Shown: positions 25,622-35,471, counted from the stretch's first letter. The stretch is 64,000 nucleotides of DNA from Myxacorys chilensis ATA2-1-KO14 (GCA_019359275.1 JAHHHP010000004.1:1-64000), one strand, 5' to 3'. Notes: generated from the letters alone by a model not told the origin. Numbers and translations are program-made.

Positions 25622-26461
25622 TTATCTGACATACCCTCCTTTGGTTAGAAAGGCTTTTAGCTCAGTGAAAAATTGTTCGCGATCGCTCTGCTTATAAGCA
25701 CTGCGTAATCGCTTCCAGCCATCTTCCTGCTGATTTAACAAGTATTTGTCTGCCATGTACGCTGCTAACACTCCTTTCACTTCACCGTCTTCTTCTCCAG
25801 CATTGGTGTAAGACTGCCAGTAGCGATAAGCATCTGCATAAATAGCTTTTGGATAGCGGCGTGTTTCATCAATCATCTTGCCGCGATCGTAACGCCAGAT
25901 TTGAATGGGAAAGCCTGATCCAGCAAAGCTTGCAAACGCATAGGCAAAGGACGGATCAGCGCTCATAAACTCAACCGTTCCATTCTTATCCACGTCTTGC
26001 AATCCATAGCCGATATCGGCCCAATCATGCTGCATCGCAACGTAGGTCTTTTTAGCCGCATCATAGCGGTAGATTAGAGAATACGTGCAGCAGTGCGCCC
26101 CGCCTGTAAAGAAATCTGCAATTACTTCAGGCTCTTTGTCCCCATCCAAATCTTGAACCACAAAGCCAGATTTCGCCGATTGATCTGACGAACCCTCTGC
26201 CAGATCAATCAGTGGGCGATCGTACTCGTTGACCTTGGGTGACTGATTAAAAACAGCTTGTCCGGCTCGCGTGATTTTCAATCGGACATTGCTGTACTTA
26301 TAAGCATCTTTCTCTGGTTTTTGGTAAGAAAGCTCAGCCCGGACATTGCCTTGTTGCGCAGTTTTAACAATTCCAAGAGCATGAACCGGCAAAACAGCAA
26401 CACTAATGAGACCAACACTTAAGACAATTTTGGAAATGGCAGAACAAATAGCATTCATCAT
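25622..26461 (-). CDS. Secreted protein with calcium-loop-like repeats
   Basis: A 279-aa protein with a cleavable signal peptide (hydrophobic stretch about 8-27 ending PVHALG). Two short segments, VQDLDGDKEPEVIAD and LQDVDKNGTVEFMS, have the Asp-x-Asp-x-Asn/Asp-Gly spacing of FG-GAP/dockerin-like calcium loops. A conserved-looking GGAHCCTYS lies between them. The C-terminal 100 residues are helical and charged. I know similar uncharacterised periplasmic proteins from cyanobacteria but no assigned function. The ATG at 26461 follows the DUF1361 gene on the same strand by 78 bp, and a hairpin lies in that gap. Confidence 0.75.
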   Translation of the reverse strand: MMNAICSAISKIVLSVGLISVAVLPVHALGIVKTAQQGNVRAELSYQKPEKDAYKYSNVRLKITRAGQAVFNQSPKVNEYDRPLIDLAEGSSDQSAKSGFVVQDLDGDKEPEVIADFFTGGAHCCTYSLIYRYDAAKKTYVAMQHDWADIGYGLQDVDKNGTVEFMSADPSFAYAFASFAGSGFPIQIWRYDRGKMIDETRRYPKAIYADAYRYWQSYTNAGEEDGEVKGVLAAYMADKYLLNQQEDGWKRLRSAYKQSDREQFFTELKAFLTKGGYVR

Positions 26462-26465
26462 CTAA

Positions 26466-26512
26466 CAGAAAACGGCGAGTTGATTACTAAAAATAGCTAC
26501 AACCGCCGTTTA
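26466..26512 (-). terminator. Hairpin terminator after the DUF1361 gene
   Basis: AAACGGCG and CGCCGTTT form the base of a stem extended by GTTG/CAAC with one bulge. Read on the minus strand it ends in UUUU. Confidence 0.6.
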
Positions 26513-26539
26513 TGAGAATCCAGATTAACTTCTGCAAAT

Positions 26540-27229
26540 TTAATCGATCGCAAACTGAGAGCGAGACTGCCGCGATCGCCAGTAGGTAAACAACGCCAAA
26601 TGAACAGGTTTGAACAAAGCGTATAGTCCAGCCACTACCAGAAAGGTCAGCGTCATGGCCAACAGTGGGCGCTTTCCTAACAAATCATCGAGTACCGACA
26701 TCGCGACTTCATCAAGGCGCGTCACCAAATCCCAACTGTTAAATCGTAAAAATCGCCCCAAATAGATCCCGATCGCGCTCAGTCCATGAAGCATCATTTC
26801 AGCCAGCAAAATCCATTGAGTCAGTCCCCGCCGATTTAAGTAATATCCCAAATTAATCAAAGACAGAACATAAGCCTCAAATCCCGCCCAAATAAACAGG
26901 ATATACAGCGGAATCAGCACGAGTGTGACAAACCATGTCGAATTTGCCGATTGGACTTGATCAATAAAATGAATAATATCTGTCAAAATATAAGGGGCGT
27001 TTGGCAAAAAGGCAACGAAGACAACCACTCCTATCCACCACCAGAACGATCGATGGCGCGATCGCAACCCAACGGGTGGCAACGTGAGTGTAGAAGCATG
27101 AAGTTGAGTTTGCCGAAATAGAAGAACGCTCAGCACTAAGGGGATAAACGCCAAGAAGAGATTCCAACTCATCCACGGAGCGTTGTCTAACAGCACGGAC
27201 CAAGCTTGTGAGAGGAGAGATCTAACCAT
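26540..27229 (-). CDS. DUF1361-family membrane protein
   Basis: A multi-pass membrane protein (229 aa). The motif MSWNLFLAFIPLVLS near the N-terminus and FLPNAPYILTDIIHF in the second or third helix are the DUF1361 signature. Six hydrophobic segments can be counted. The family is common in cyanobacteria and some Firmicutes and has no established function. I chose ATG at 27229, beginning MVRSLLSQAW. A GTG at 27268 would add 13 residues. It is probably separately transcribed from the secreted-protein gene downstream because of the hairpin between them. Confidence 0.82.
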   Translation of the reverse strand: MVRSLLSQAWSVLLDNAPWMSWNLFLAFIPLVLSVLLFRQTQLHASTLTLPPVGLRSRHRSFWWWIGVVVFVAFLPNAPYILTDIIHFIDQVQSANSTWFVTLVLIPLYILFIWAGFEAYVLSLINLGYYLNRRGLTQWILLAEMMLHGLSAIGIYLGRFLRFNSWDLVTRLDEVAMSVLDDLLGKRPLLAMTLTFLVVAGLYALFKPVHLALFTYWRSRQSRSQFAID

Positions 27230-27365
27230 AATAGAAGTTGGAAAGGTGATGCATAGCAATTTCAGCACGCTTACAGAATGCTGCTCTAGTGCTGGTTCAC
27301 CATAGCTTAAGGTCGAAGCTTGTCATTGGTATGACAGGTTCATAACCATTCCAAGAATTATTTTC

Positions 27366-27400
27366 AGCAAAAAACCGCTCTGATGGGCTCAAAGCGGTTT
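27366..27400 (-). terminator. Rho-independent terminator of petG
   Basis: AAACCGCT (27372-27379) pairs with AGCGGTTT (27393-27400). On the minus strand a run of U follows. It lies 42 bp after the petG stop codon. Confidence 0.82.
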
Positions 27401-27441
27401 CGGCAACGGTATCACCTACAGGTTTAAGCTATGGGTTTAAG

Positions 27442-27555
27442 CTATAGGTTTAACTTATTATCCCGGCGATATTGAGTGTAAGCTGCAACAAATAAGCCCG
27501 CCAGCGTCACTGGAATAAGCCCTAATACGATGCCCAGCAAAATTGGCTCAATCAT
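27442..27555 (-). CDS. petG: Cytochrome b6f complex subunit PetG
   Basis: A 37-aa single-span membrane peptide required for assembly or stability of the cytochrome b6f complex in the thylakoid. The translation [20 protein letters not shown] followed by [11 protein letters not shown] is nearly identical to the known cyanobacterial and plastid PetG, which makes the call secure despite the size. ATG at 27555 has GAGGAG eight bases upstream. The gene is followed by its own terminator and preceded by a 222-bp gap shared with the divergent cytochrome gene. Loss of PetG normally destabilises the whole b6f complex. Confidence 0.97.
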   Translation of the reverse strand: MIEPILLGIVLGLIPVTLAGLFVAAYTQYRRDNKLNL

Positions 27556-27777
27556 GACTGAATCTCCTCAGTTCTTTAAAGTTCTGAAACATTGCGATTT
27601 GCTCTTATTGTCTATCCTACTGGGTCTGGAGGTCAATCAGTGCAACGAATTGGGCAATGAGATTTAGGTTTCGCGAGAGATTCATTCATCCTCAAAGTCA
27701 AGTGTTGCCAAAATTTGTTAAAGTCTGTTTAGTAAATGAGTGAACATTCTTTACAAGCTGAACTGAAGTAAGACCCT

Positions 27778-28152
27778 TTGAACGAGCAATTTGCCAAACC
27801 TGTCGTCTCTCCCCAAAAATTGGTTGCGATCGCATTAGTGGTCGCGATCGCCATTGTGCTGGGCGTGCTATCGGTTTACGAGATTCGGAAGCCTAATCCG
27901 TACGCGCGCGAGGTGCTGGCGCTTCAAGGCGATAGCATTCAGGGTCACGCCATTTTTCAGATTAACTGTTCGGGCTGTCACGGCATCCTGGCAGACGGAA
28001 AAGTGGGGCCTAGTTTGAAAGGCATTTCTACCCGGAAGTCGCGTCCGCGATTGATCGAGCAAGTCATTAGCGGTGAAACGCCCCCAATGCCCAAGTTTCA
28101 GCCGAGTCAGAAAGAAATGGCAGATTTGTTGAGCTATTTAGAAAGTTTGTAA
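27778..28152 (+). CDS. cytM: CytM-like membrane-anchored c-type cytochrome
   Basis: A 124-aa cytochrome c with an uncleaved N-terminal anchor (about 15-34) and one haem site, CSGCH at 64-68 with Met104 in TPPMPKF as the likely sixth ligand. Size, anchor and the block KVGPSLKGIS ... QKEMADLLSYLE agree with cyanobacterial cytochrome cM, which modulates respiratory and photosynthetic electron flow. No ATG is available, and the frame opens with TTG at 27778. The haem should face the periplasm or thylakoid lumen. It is divergent from petG, and murD is convergent two bases after its stop. The symbol is by similarity from memory. Confidence 0.8.
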   Translation: MNEQFAKPVVSPQKLVAIALVVAIAIVLGVLSVYEIRKPNPYAREVLALQGDSIQGHAIFQINCSGCHGILADGKVGPSLKGISTRKSRPRLIEQVISGETPPMPKFQPSQKEMADLLSYLESL

Positions 28153-28154
28153 CG

Positions 28155-29519
28155 TTAGGAAAGCAGTTCTAAGCACAACTGTCGGAAGTGATCGCCGCGT
28201 TGCTCAAAGTTTGGATATTGGTCAAAGCTAGCGCAGGCAGGCGAGAGCAAAACAACTTGAGCAGAGTACTGTTTAGCAACGTCTCGCGATCGCGCCACTG
28301 CCCGCTCCATCGTTTCCACAATTTCGTAATTAGAATATCCAATCTCGTCTAACCGCTTGGCAAACGCAGAAGCTGCTTCACCAATCAGCAGCACGGCAGC
28401 CGCTTTCTGCTGGATGACACCTAGCCACGCCTGATCATCTCCGACCTTCGGCTCACCGCCCGCAATCAAAATCGCTGGACTCTTAACGGCAGATAATCCA
28501 ACTTCGGCAGCATCGTAGTTCGTGGCTTTACTGTCATTAATAAAGTCGATCCCGTTCCAGGTGTGAATATGCTCCAGTCGATGCGCCACACCGGGAAACT
28601 TTGCCACAGCTTGTGCGATCGCGCTCTTTTCCACACCCGACAAATGCGCTGCTGCTACAGCCATCAGCAGATTCTGCACATTGTGCGCTCCCGGCATTCG
28701 CAACGCATCTGCCCGAACGAGGCGTTCCCCTCGGACGATCACCCAACCGTCTTCAAGGTATGCCCCCAGTTCCGGGTTGCCAACCAATTTAGACTTACCG
28801 ATTACGCTCGTCCAGCAAGCATCTGCCCGAACCGGATACGCCTGCTGAAGCCCAATATTTCTGAGGTAGGGATCGTCGCCATTGAAAATCTGAGTTTCAG
28901 ATTGCCCCAGTAAGTGAGCTTTGATATTGAAGTAATTTTCAAGGGTTTTATGGCGAGCCAGATGATCGGGTGTAAAGGTCGTCCAGATGCCGATTTGCGG
29001 TGCGATCGCGGGCGAAGATTCGATTTGGTAGCTGCTGAGTTCTGCGATCGCATAGTCTGGTTTTTCTTCTAATAGCGCCACTTCGCACGCGGCATAGCCA
29101 ATATTGCCAAAGGCAGGCGCACGATATCCGGCCGTCTCAAAAATTGCAGCCGTTAATGCGGTTGTCGTTGTTTTGCCATTTGTGCCTGTAATGGCGATCC
29201 AGGGACAGTCTCGAAGATAGCGCCACGCTAGTTCCATCTCGCCGATGGTGTCAATTCCTAATGCCCGCGCTGACAATAAACCCGGCACATCCCACGGTAC
29301 CCCCGGACTGACCACAACCAAGTCTGGTTTAGTAGATTCTGGACTAAAGGTATCACCAAGCTGAACCGCGATTCCTTCGGAGAGAAGCTCTTGTTGCTGC
29401 TGCTGCAAAGCGGGAGATGTCCCGCGATCGCTAATCGTGACACGCCATCCTTCTCGGTTCAGCAATCGAGCGGCTGCATTCCCAGATTTTCCCAAACCGA
29501 TCACAGAAGCGCTTGGCAT
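28155..29519 (-). CDS. murD: UDP-N-acetylmuramoyl-L-alanine--D-glutamate ligase
   Basis: Adds D-glutamate to UDP-MurNAc-L-Ala, the second amino acid of the peptidoglycan stem (cytoplasm). The N-terminal Rossmann-like domain opens [17 protein letters not shown]. The ATP-binding Mur ligase loop [11 protein letters not shown] is present, followed by [13 protein letters not shown] and the C-terminal domain with [10 protein letters not shown] and the ending [20 protein letters not shown], all diagnostic of MurD. ATG at 29519 gives 454 aa. A TTG at 29543 would add eight residues. It is convergent with the CytM-like gene, with a 2-bp gap. Confidence 0.97.
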   Translation of the reverse strand: MPSASVIGLGKSGNAAARLLNREGWRVTISDRGTSPALQQQQQELLSEGIAVQLGDTFSPESTKPDLVVVSPGVPWDVPGLLSARALGIDTIGEMELAWRYLRDCPWIAITGTNGKTTTTALTAAIFETAGYRAPAFGNIGYAACEVALLEEKPDYAIAELSSYQIESSPAIAPQIGIWTTFTPDHLARHKTLENYFNIKAHLLGQSETQIFNGDDPYLRNIGLQQAYPVRADACWTSVIGKSKLVGNPELGAYLEDGWVIVRGERLVRADALRMPGAHNVQNLLMAVAAAHLSGVEKSAIAQAVAKFPGVAHRLEHIHTWNGIDFINDSKATNYDAAEVGLSAVKSPAILIAGGEPKVGDDQAWLGVIQQKAAAVLLIGEAASAFAKRLDEIGYSNYEIVETMERAVARSRDVAKQYSAQVVLLSPACASFDQYPNFEQRGDHFRQLCLELLS

Positions 29520-29654
29520 AGTCAAGAGGCGAAAAATTTGCACCCTCTATAGTACTGCTTTATGAAAGTACTGCTTAAAGATTCATTACAGTTCATAAGA
29601 TTGTGACATGATATTTCCTACGCATATAATTTGCTCGCTAGAATGTAACGACAC

Positions 29655-29840
29655 ATGTACCCAACCGCCAAGCAAGAAGCAAAGTGCTTTATTCTCTGCC
29701 AGCGTCTTACCGCGATGTTTCTCCCGATCTGGATTGTCAGGCTCGATGAGCGGAACGGAGAAATTTTTATTTTGGCAGGGGAAGAAATGGCAATTGTAAT
29801 TAATACTGATGGAGAGTGGGAGTTTGACAATGAAGCCTAA
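29655..29840 (+). CDS. Small cyanobacterial protein, DUF6888-like
   Basis: A 61-aa protein: MYPTAKQEAKCFILCQRLT, then PIWIVRLDERNGEIFILAGEE. It resembles a small cyanobacterial family that I recall as DUF6888, usually encoded just before a partner of the DUF6887 type. Two cysteines (11 and 15) lie in a short helix. The gene overlaps the next by 11 bp, so the pair is translationally coupled. No function is known. The layout of two tiny overlapping genes is like a toxin-antitoxin or adaptor pair, but nothing shows toxicity. Confidence 0.6.
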   Translation: MYPTAKQEAKCFILCQRLTAMFLPIWIVRLDERNGEIFILAGEEMAIVINTDGEWEFDNEA

Positions 29841-30024
29841 CTTTAGCGTAATGAGTATTCCTGAGTTGAAAGCCTATTTGCTAGAGAATCGAAACGATGG
29901 TGAAGCAGTTCATGCCATCATCGAGAAGATTCATCTCAACCCAAACACGAAACGCTATTCTGCAGAGGATGCCGATCGCTTGCCCGAAATTTATGAGGAG
30001 CATCGCAAACGGCAGGGAGCATAA
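29830..30024 (+). CDS. Small cyanobacterial protein, DUF6887-like
   Basis: A 64-aa acidic helical protein beginning MKPNFSVMSIPELKAYLLEN. The phrase MS(I/Q)xELxxYxLxxRxD is the start of the small DUF6887-type family as I remember it. ATG at 29830 has GGGAG about eight bases upstream and lies inside the end of the preceding gene, so I prefer it over an ATG at 29809. The C-terminal part (RYSAEDADRLPEIYEEHRKRQG) differs from the usual ending. Function unknown. It probably forms a complex with the product of the overlapping gene. Confidence 0.62.
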   Translation: MKPNFSVMSIPELKAYLLENRNDGEAVHAIIEKIHLNPNTKRYSAEDADRLPEIYEEHRKRQGA

Positions 30025-30187
30025 AAGTGTCTTTGAGCGAATTCTAACGAGAGCGAGTGTGAGTGGTGAACGGTTACATTTCAATCGATTGTTTAAAACT
30101 TTAAAGTCAAATCAATAGTATTGAATAAAGCTTCTAAGTAGATGAACTTTATTAAACGACTTAATTAAACATAAGATGCTTGTGTTG

Positions 30188-30234
30188 CCCTCATCCCAAC
30201 CCTTTCCCGCAGGAGAAGAGTTAGGGAATGAGGG
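30188..30234. repeat. Imperfect inverted repeat with CCCTCAT/ATGAGGG ends
   Basis: CCCTCAT at 30188-30194 pairs with ATGAGGG at 30228-30234, and inner CCCT/AGGG arms allow a longer hairpin. Elements of this kind are scattered through cyanobacterial genomes. It may also end the plus-strand pair or the convergent glyS transcript. Confidence 0.5.
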
Positions 30235-30294
30235 TCTTCGGTTTAAGGGGGTCTTCCTACTTACCACCTCATCATCTAATGGCTTAGGATTTCC

Positions 30295-32427
30295 CTAGGC
30301 TTGCTTTGCAATCGCTCCAAAATCTGCCAAGACTCGCCCATAATTTCGCAGAATTCCCAATAGATTCAAACGATTTTGTTTAATGTCAGGATCATTGTCC
30401 ATCACCAGCACACTATCTTCTCCATCAAAGAAGGTGCTGACCGTTGGCGCAATTTGACTCAGAGCCGTGATCAGTTTGGAGTAGTCTGCTTGTCCTTGCA
30501 TGGTTTGTAACGATTGCAAGGCATCGTAGAATGCTTTCTCAGAATTTTTCTGGAATAAATCAGGACGAATGACAACGGTTGGGTCAAGCTGTTGAGTATC
30601 TAAACTTCCCTGAGCCGCGAGACGAGAGGCGCGATTGACAGTCTCGTATATTGCAGACAGGCGACCATCGTTACGTATGGTTTGAAGAAATGAAGCGCGA
30701 TCGCGCACATCTAACAGATCACTCAATGCCCGCTCTGCATACGTTCGGTCGTTCTCACCCAACACCGCATTCACCAAGTCATAATCGATGTTGCGGTCTT
30801 CACGCAGCAATGTTTCAACTCGTTGCAAGAAGAACTCTTTTAGCTGTTTCAGTAAATCTTCAGGCGTGAGTTTGAGTTGGGTAGAACTGGTCACGATCGC
30901 GTCTAGTAGTGCATTGAGATTGATGTTGAGATTGGCTGCCCAAGTAATATTGACGATTGCGGTTGCCGCACGCCGCAGAGCAAACGGATCAGACGATCCA
31001 GACGGAATCAGTCCCAGTCCAAAGATGCCAATCAGGGTATCTAAGCGATCGGCAAGCCCAACGACTTGTCCGACCAGCGATTGAGGCAATACGTCACCCG
31101 CGCCTTTGGGCAGATAGTGTTCTGCGATCGCAACGGCAACCGCTTCGGGTTCACCACTCGATCGGGCATACTTTTCACCCATGATGCCCTGCAATTCGGG
31201 GAATTCTCCCACCATTTGAGTGACGAGATCGGCTTTACAAAGGAGTGCGGCACGTTGAATGTGCGTCAGCGGGTCGCCTGTGATGTTTAATTGAGTCGCA
31301 ATTTGAGCTGCGATCGCGACAATGCGATCCGCTTTCGCTCGCATCGATCCGAGATCTGCTTGAAAGGTGACGGTTTCAAGCTTAGGTAAGTAGCTTTCAA
31401 GTGGAGCTTTGCGATCGATATCGAAGAAAAATTTGCCATCCGATAACCTGGCTCGAATCACGCGTTCGTTTCCAGCGGCAATAATATCTGCCTTTTTGGG
31501 ATCGCCATTAGAGGCAGTAATAAAGTAAGGTAGCAACTGATTTGAGTCTTTCTGACACACCGGAAAATACCGCTGATGGCTCTCCATTTCAGTTGTCACC
31601 ACTTCTGATGGAATTTCTAAAAACTTGGCGTCAAACTTACCGACCACTGCTGATGGATATTCGACCAAATTAGTGACTTCTTGGAGTAAGTCACGATTGA
31701 TGATCGCAACGCCGCCCACTTGATTTGCAGCATCGCGCACTTGCTGCTCAATCGTCGCTTTTCGATGTTCGGGATCAACATCAACATAAGCAGCACTCAA
31801 CGTATTGATGTAAGCATCTGCATTCGGAATGGAAACCGGATCAGGATGAAGTACACGATGTCCCCACGAAATGCGATTAGCGCGATAGGAAATGGAATGG
31901 CTAACGAGATCAATCGGCAAAACATCTTGATCTAATAGCGCGACCAACCATCGAATGGGGCGAGAGAACTTTAGGTCTCCGTCTGACCATCGCATGAAGC
32001 GTTTGCCATCCAATCCTGTGATCCACTGAGGAATTTGTTCGGTGAGCAGATCTGCGATCGCCCGTCCTTTAATCCGTTTTTGCACAAACACAAACTCGCC
32101 CTTGTCCGTCGGACGAATTTCTAATGCATCGATCGAAACGCCTTGCTTCTGAGCAAATCCTTCTGCCGCTTTGGTAGGTTGCCCATCTTTGAACGCCGCT
32201 TTTGCCGGAGGCCCCTTCACCTCTTCATCTTGGTCAGGCTGTTGACTCGGTAAACCTTTGATCAGCACGGCTAGGCGACGCGGCGTTCCGTAATACTCGA
32301 TTTTCTCCGGGGTGAGACTGAGTTCCGCTAGAAGTTTTGGCAGGCGCGATCGCCACTGATTTAGCGCTTCGTCCACAAAACTTGCAGGTAATTCTTCTGT
32401 CCCAACTTCGAGTAAAAATGACGGCAT
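30295..32427 (-). CDS. glyS: Glycyl-tRNA synthetase beta subunit
   Basis: The beta subunit of the bacterial alpha2-beta2 glycyl-tRNA synthetase, which carries the tRNA-binding part. It begins [21 protein letters not shown], the near-invariant family start, and has [24 protein letters not shown] (split here from a longer conserved block), the [13 protein letters not shown] segment and the anticodon-binding-like C-terminus. At 710 aa it is normal length. The catalytic alpha subunit (glyQ) is not in this window, as is common in cyanobacteria, where the two genes are unlinked. ATG at 32427. Confidence 0.97.
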   Translation of the reverse strand: MPSFLLEVGTEELPASFVDEALNQWRSRLPKLLAELSLTPEKIEYYGTPRRLAVLIKGLPSQQPDQDEEVKGPPAKAAFKDGQPTKAAEGFAQKQGVSIDALEIRPTDKGEFVFVQKRIKGRAIADLLTEQIPQWITGLDGKRFMRWSDGDLKFSRPIRWLVALLDQDVLPIDLVSHSISYRANRISWGHRVLHPDPVSIPNADAYINTLSAAYVDVDPEHRKATIEQQVRDAANQVGGVAIINRDLLQEVTNLVEYPSAVVGKFDAKFLEIPSEVVTTEMESHQRYFPVCQKDSNQLLPYFITASNGDPKKADIIAAGNERVIRARLSDGKFFFDIDRKAPLESYLPKLETVTFQADLGSMRAKADRIVAIAAQIATQLNITGDPLTHIQRAALLCKADLVTQMVGEFPELQGIMGEKYARSSGEPEAVAVAIAEHYLPKGAGDVLPQSLVGQVVGLADRLDTLIGIFGLGLIPSGSSDPFALRRAATAIVNITWAANLNINLNALLDAIVTSSTQLKLTPEDLLKQLKEFFLQRVETLLREDRNIDYDLVNAVLGENDRTYAERALSDLLDVRDRASFLQTIRNDGRLSAIYETVNRASRLAAQGSLDTQQLDPTVVIRPDLFQKNSEKAFYDALQSLQTMQGQADYSKLITALSQIAPTVSTFFDGEDSVLVMDNDPDIKQNRLNLLGILRNYGRVLADFGAIAKQA

Positions 32428-32534
32428 GATTCTTCAGCTTCTAGAGGCAAAATGATTTGCAGATCGGTCAATCTCACTAGTTTACCGCGTAGGATGAAGG
32501 GTATAGACAAGTCTTGTTTTTGGGAGCAGTGGCT

Positions 32535-33254
32535 ATGGTGTTAGACCTGCGATCGCATCAATCCGACATCATTTATCCAGACAGCGACGGGCAACCGATG
32601 GCAGACAATACGAAGCAGTTTGAGTACATTGTCTACATCAAAAAAGGACTCGACTGGATTTTTGCTGACCATTCAGACGTGTTTGTGGGGGGCGATCTGC
32701 TGTGGTACCCGATCGAGGGAAACAACAAGCTCCGGCAAGCCCCAGATGTAATGGTCGTGTTTGGCAGACCGAAGGGCGATCGAGGCAGCTATCAGCAGTG
32801 GAGAGAAAGTGGCATTCCGCCTCAAGTCGTGTTTGAGATTATCTCACCTGGAAATACGTTTCCGGAGATGAACCGCAAACATCAGTTCTATGAGCGTTAT
32901 GGCGTCGAGGAATATTACCTATACGATCCCGATCGCCTCAATTTGGCGGGCTATTTGCGAGTTGAAGATTCGCTAGAAGAAATTGACGGCATGGCCCAAT
33001 GGATTAGTCCTCGCTTGCGGGTTCGATTTGAGTTAAACGATACAGGAAAACTCACACTCTACCGACCCGACGACCAGCCGTTTGAAACCTATGAAGAAGT
33101 TGCTACTCGCGCAGAACAAGAACGGCAACGCGCAGAACAAGAACGGCAACGCGCAGAACAAGAACGGCAACGCGCAGAAGATGCCGAAGCAAGAGCAACC
33201 CTTCTAGCGGAGAGACTTCGAGCCGCAGGCATCAATCCTGATGTTCTGGAGTAG
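32535..33254 (+). CDS. Uma2/DUF820 family putative nuclease-fold protein with C-terminal repeat tail
   Basis: A 239-aa protein of the Uma2 (DUF820) family, which has a restriction-endonuclease fold and is greatly expanded in cyanobacteria. The likely metal-site residues are in QAPDVMVVFGRPKGDRG and VVFEIISPGNT, followed by KHQFYERYGVEEYYLYDPD. The C-terminus has three exact copies of AEQERQR, a coiled-coil, encoded by a 21-bp tandem repeat. I chose ATG at 32535, which has GGGAGC upstream, over TTG at 32514. Nuclease activity is assumed from the fold and not established for most members. It stands as a single gene upstream of a permease gene. Confidence 0.88.
   Translation: MVLDLRSHQSDIIYPDSDGQPMADNTKQFEYIVYIKKGLDWIFADHSDVFVGGDLLWYPIEGNNKLRQAPDVMVVFGRPKGDRGSYQQWRESGIPPQVVFEIISPGNTFPEMNRKHQFYERYGVEEYYLYDPDRLNLAGYLRVEDSLEEIDGMAQWISPRLRVRFELNDTGKLTLYRPDDQPFETYEEVATRAEQERQRAEQERQRAEQERQRAEDAEARATLLAERLRAAGINPDVLE
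33111..33173 (+). repeat. Three tandem 21-bp copies inside the Uma2-type gene
   Basis: Identical units at 33111-33131, 33132-33152 and 33153-33173, each encoding AEQERQR. The exact identity suggests recent expansion by slippage, and copy number probably varies between strains. Confidence 0.92.
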
Positions 33255-33365
33255 TACCTGTCTCTCTACTAATGAGCCGTTAAGTCATGAGGCGTTAAGC
33301 GATTTGATCAGAAGTAGAGAGAGATCATCGCTATAATCACTATTCATTCCCCATGCAGCTTGGCA

Positions 33366-34415
33366 ATGACAACTTCTCCCCGTGGAACACTAAAGTCTGG
33401 CATTAATCGGTTTGTAGACGCGATCTCAAGTGAAACAACGGTTTACGTCATCAAGCGATTATTACAAGCGCTATTAACTTTGTTTCTTGCTTCGGCACTG
33501 AGCTTCTTCATCATTCAGCTTGCGCCCGGAGATTATCTTGATACGTTGCGAGAAAATCCTAAAATTTCCCCCGAACGCATCGATCAACTGAGACGTCAGT
33601 TTTTATTAGACAAATCCTGGATTGAGCAATATTTTCGTTGGGTGTGGAACATCATCTCCAGAGGCGATTTTGGCACGAGCTTTGTCTACAACCGCTCTGT
33701 TGTGTCGCTGCTGTGGGAACGAGTTCCAGCGACGCTGCTGATCGCGCTTACGTCGCTGGTGTTGACATGGGCGATCGCCATTCCAATGGGCATCGTTGCT
33801 GCGATCTACCAACAGCGCTGGGTCGATCGGATTCTTCAACTCATTAGCTATACCGGGCAGGGATTTCCAAGCTTTATCACGGCGCTGTTGCTGCTGATTT
33901 TGGCGCAGAACACGTCGCCTTTGTTTCCGGTCGGAGATATGACGAGTGTTGATTTTGCAGATCTGAACTGGTTTGGCAAGTTTCTGGATGTGGGTTGGCA
34001 CGTGATTTTGCCCACGATCGCGCTGAGTGTGACGAGTTTTGCTGGATTGCAACGCATTATGCGGGGTCAACTGCTCGATGTGTTGCGGCAAGATTACATT
34101 CAGACAGCACGAGCAAAGGGTTTACCTGAAAATCGAGTCATCTATGTTCATGCGCTAAGAAATGCCATTAATCCACTCATCACACTGTTGGGATTTGAGT
34201 TTGCAAGTTTGTTGAGTGGTGCGTTTATTACAGAGTTTTTCTTCAATTGGCCTGGTCTTGGACGGCTGATTTTGCAAGCGGTGCAAGCCCAAGATTTGTA
34301 CTTAATTATGGCAAGTCTGATGATGGGGGCGGTCATGCTAATTGTGGGCAACCTAATTGCTGATTTGCTATTAAAAGCGGTTGATCCTCGAATCAAATTG
34401 GCAGACCTGAATTGA
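33366..34415 (+). CDS. ABC transporter permease, DppB/OppB family
   Basis: An inner-membrane permease (349 aa) of a peptide/nickel-type ABC importer. Six membrane segments are visible, with the family N-terminal block LASALSFFIIQLAPGD and the EAA-loop-like DYIQTARAKGLPENRVIYVHALRNAINPL, which couples to the ATPase. ATG at 33366 is preferred over TTG two codons earlier. Its natural partner, a DppC-type permease, lies 2.8 kb downstream on the same strand with five genes between. No ATPase or binding protein is present in this window, so the substrate (peptide, nickel or other) is open. Confidence 0.92.
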   Translation: MTTSPRGTLKSGINRFVDAISSETTVYVIKRLLQALLTLFLASALSFFIIQLAPGDYLDTLRENPKISPERIDQLRRQFLLDKSWIEQYFRWVWNIISRGDFGTSFVYNRSVVSLLWERVPATLLIALTSLVLTWAIAIPMGIVAAIYQQRWVDRILQLISYTGQGFPSFITALLLLILAQNTSPLFPVGDMTSVDFADLNWFGKFLDVGWHVILPTIALSVTSFAGLQRIMRGQLLDVLRQDYIQTARAKGLPENRVIYVHALRNAINPLITLLGFEFASLLSGAFITEFFFNWPGLGRLILQAVQAQDLYLIMASLMMGAVMLIVGNLIADLLLKAVDPRIKLADLN

Positions 34416-34448
34416 TGGCAATGCAGAACTTTAAAGTTTGAATCGCTT

Positions 34449-34754
34449 ATGTTCTCTCAGTCGTATTATCTGATTCGCTCTCGTATAGACGGGAGTTATT
34501 TAGCGGCTTATCCCAATCAAGCGGAGGGTGAGAAGTCGCGATCGCCTTCGGACGGATATGTTTTAGTATTTTCAGAACATTCTGATGTACTAATGTATCT
34601 CAATAAATTTGGGGCAGATGTGCGCGATCGCTTCACGACCGAAACCCTACCTAGCTCGCAACTTGCGAGTATTCTGAAGCGCTGGGGTTACAAAGGCGTT
34701 GGCATGGTTAAAGATCCATTACTGCCAAACATTGATTTTTTATCGAAAGCATAA
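34449..34754 (+). CDS. Conserved cyanobacterial protein of unknown function
   Basis: A 101-aa soluble protein starting MFSQSYYLIRSRIDGSYLAAY. It has an aromatic, mixed alpha/beta composition, with YVLVFSEHSDVLMYLNKFG in the middle. No signal peptide, membrane helix or catalytic motif. I do not recognise a named family. It lies 33 bp after the permease stop, on the same strand, and may be co-transcribed with it. Confidence 0.65.
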   Translation: MFSQSYYLIRSRIDGSYLAAYPNQAEGEKSRSPSDGYVLVFSEHSDVLMYLNKFGADVRDRFTTETLPSSQLASILKRWGYKGVGMVKDPLLPNIDFLSKA

Positions 34755-34933
34755 TTAATTTTCCTTCTCATCCTCCATAAGAAGGGCAAGCAAACCTGAC
34801 AAGTTCATCCTCGTTGCAGATGTGATAGAACCTTGAAGTTTGAGTAGATGGACATGAATTAAATTCAACTCTTATGGGTTCTTGAAGGTTAAGAGCCTAG
34901 AGAGAAATCTATTGCCTTTTTGGAGGATATTGT

Positions 34934-35302
34934 ATGAAGTCTATGTTAACAAAAGTACGTGCCCTACTAACCGTTTGTGTATGTGCATTATTGGTGTTCT
35001 TAACCGTTATTCCATCTGCGATCGCAACTCCCATGAGGGGTGAGGCGACTGAGCCTGCGAAGACCTACGAAAAGACTGCGGTAGACGCGATCAACGATGG
35101 TGGTCCCAAGTCTTTAGAGAGAATTCAGGAAAGACAAGCAGGTGGATTGAACGAAATTCAGGGTACCGCTGGCCTCAACGACCAAAAGCGTCCTAGCAAC
35201 TCTAGCAGCGATACGATTGAGAGCAAGATCAAGCGGGGGCTAGAAAAAGTTGAGGGTAAAGGCAAGGACGCTGTAGACTCTGCGAAAGATGCAGTTCGTT
35301 AA
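34934..35302 (+). CDS. Small secreted charged protein
   Basis: A 122-aa exported protein. The signal peptide spans about 1-32 (ALLVFLTVIPSAIA, then TP). The mature 90 residues are low-complexity, rich in Lys, Glu and Gly, and probably disordered, with GLNEIQGTAGLNDQKRPSN in the middle and an amphipathic end GLEKVEGKGKDAVDSAKDAV. Similar proteins in cyanobacterial genomes are labelled low-temperature-induced, and I note this only as a resemblance. ATG at 34934 has GGAGG ten bases upstream, a strong ribosome site. A rho-independent terminator follows 39 bp after the stop, so it is a separate unit. Confidence 0.8.
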   Translation: MKSMLTKVRALLTVCVCALLVFLTVIPSAIATPMRGEATEPAKTYEKTAVDAINDGGPKSLERIQERQAGGLNEIQGTAGLNDQKRPSNSSSDTIESKIKRGLEKVEGKGKDAVDSAKDAVR

Positions 35303-35340
35303 GCTGCGGTCTTGAATTGTTAAACTTGAATTGAATTGTA

Positions 35341-35370
35341 AATCGGAGGCGATACCGTCTCCGATTTTTT
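35341..35370 (+). terminator. Rho-independent terminator of the small secreted protein gene
   Basis: AATCGGAG (35341-35348) pairs with CTCCGATT (35359-35366), followed by TTTT. It separates the upstream permease-side genes from the DUF1823-bioF group. Confidence 0.88.
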
Positions 35371-35471
35371 GATGTCAAGTTTCTTGATGTGAAGGACAAG
35401 AGCAGAAGGCGCTCACAATCTTTTTCTGCAGATCAATATACGATGCTAAGTGAACGATCGCAGGTCTTTCC

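Noticed and set aside
33606..34091. A 161-aa frame opposite the DppB-type permease
   Set aside because: Basic, Gln/Arg-rich composition typical of the antisense of a membrane gene; no start signal.
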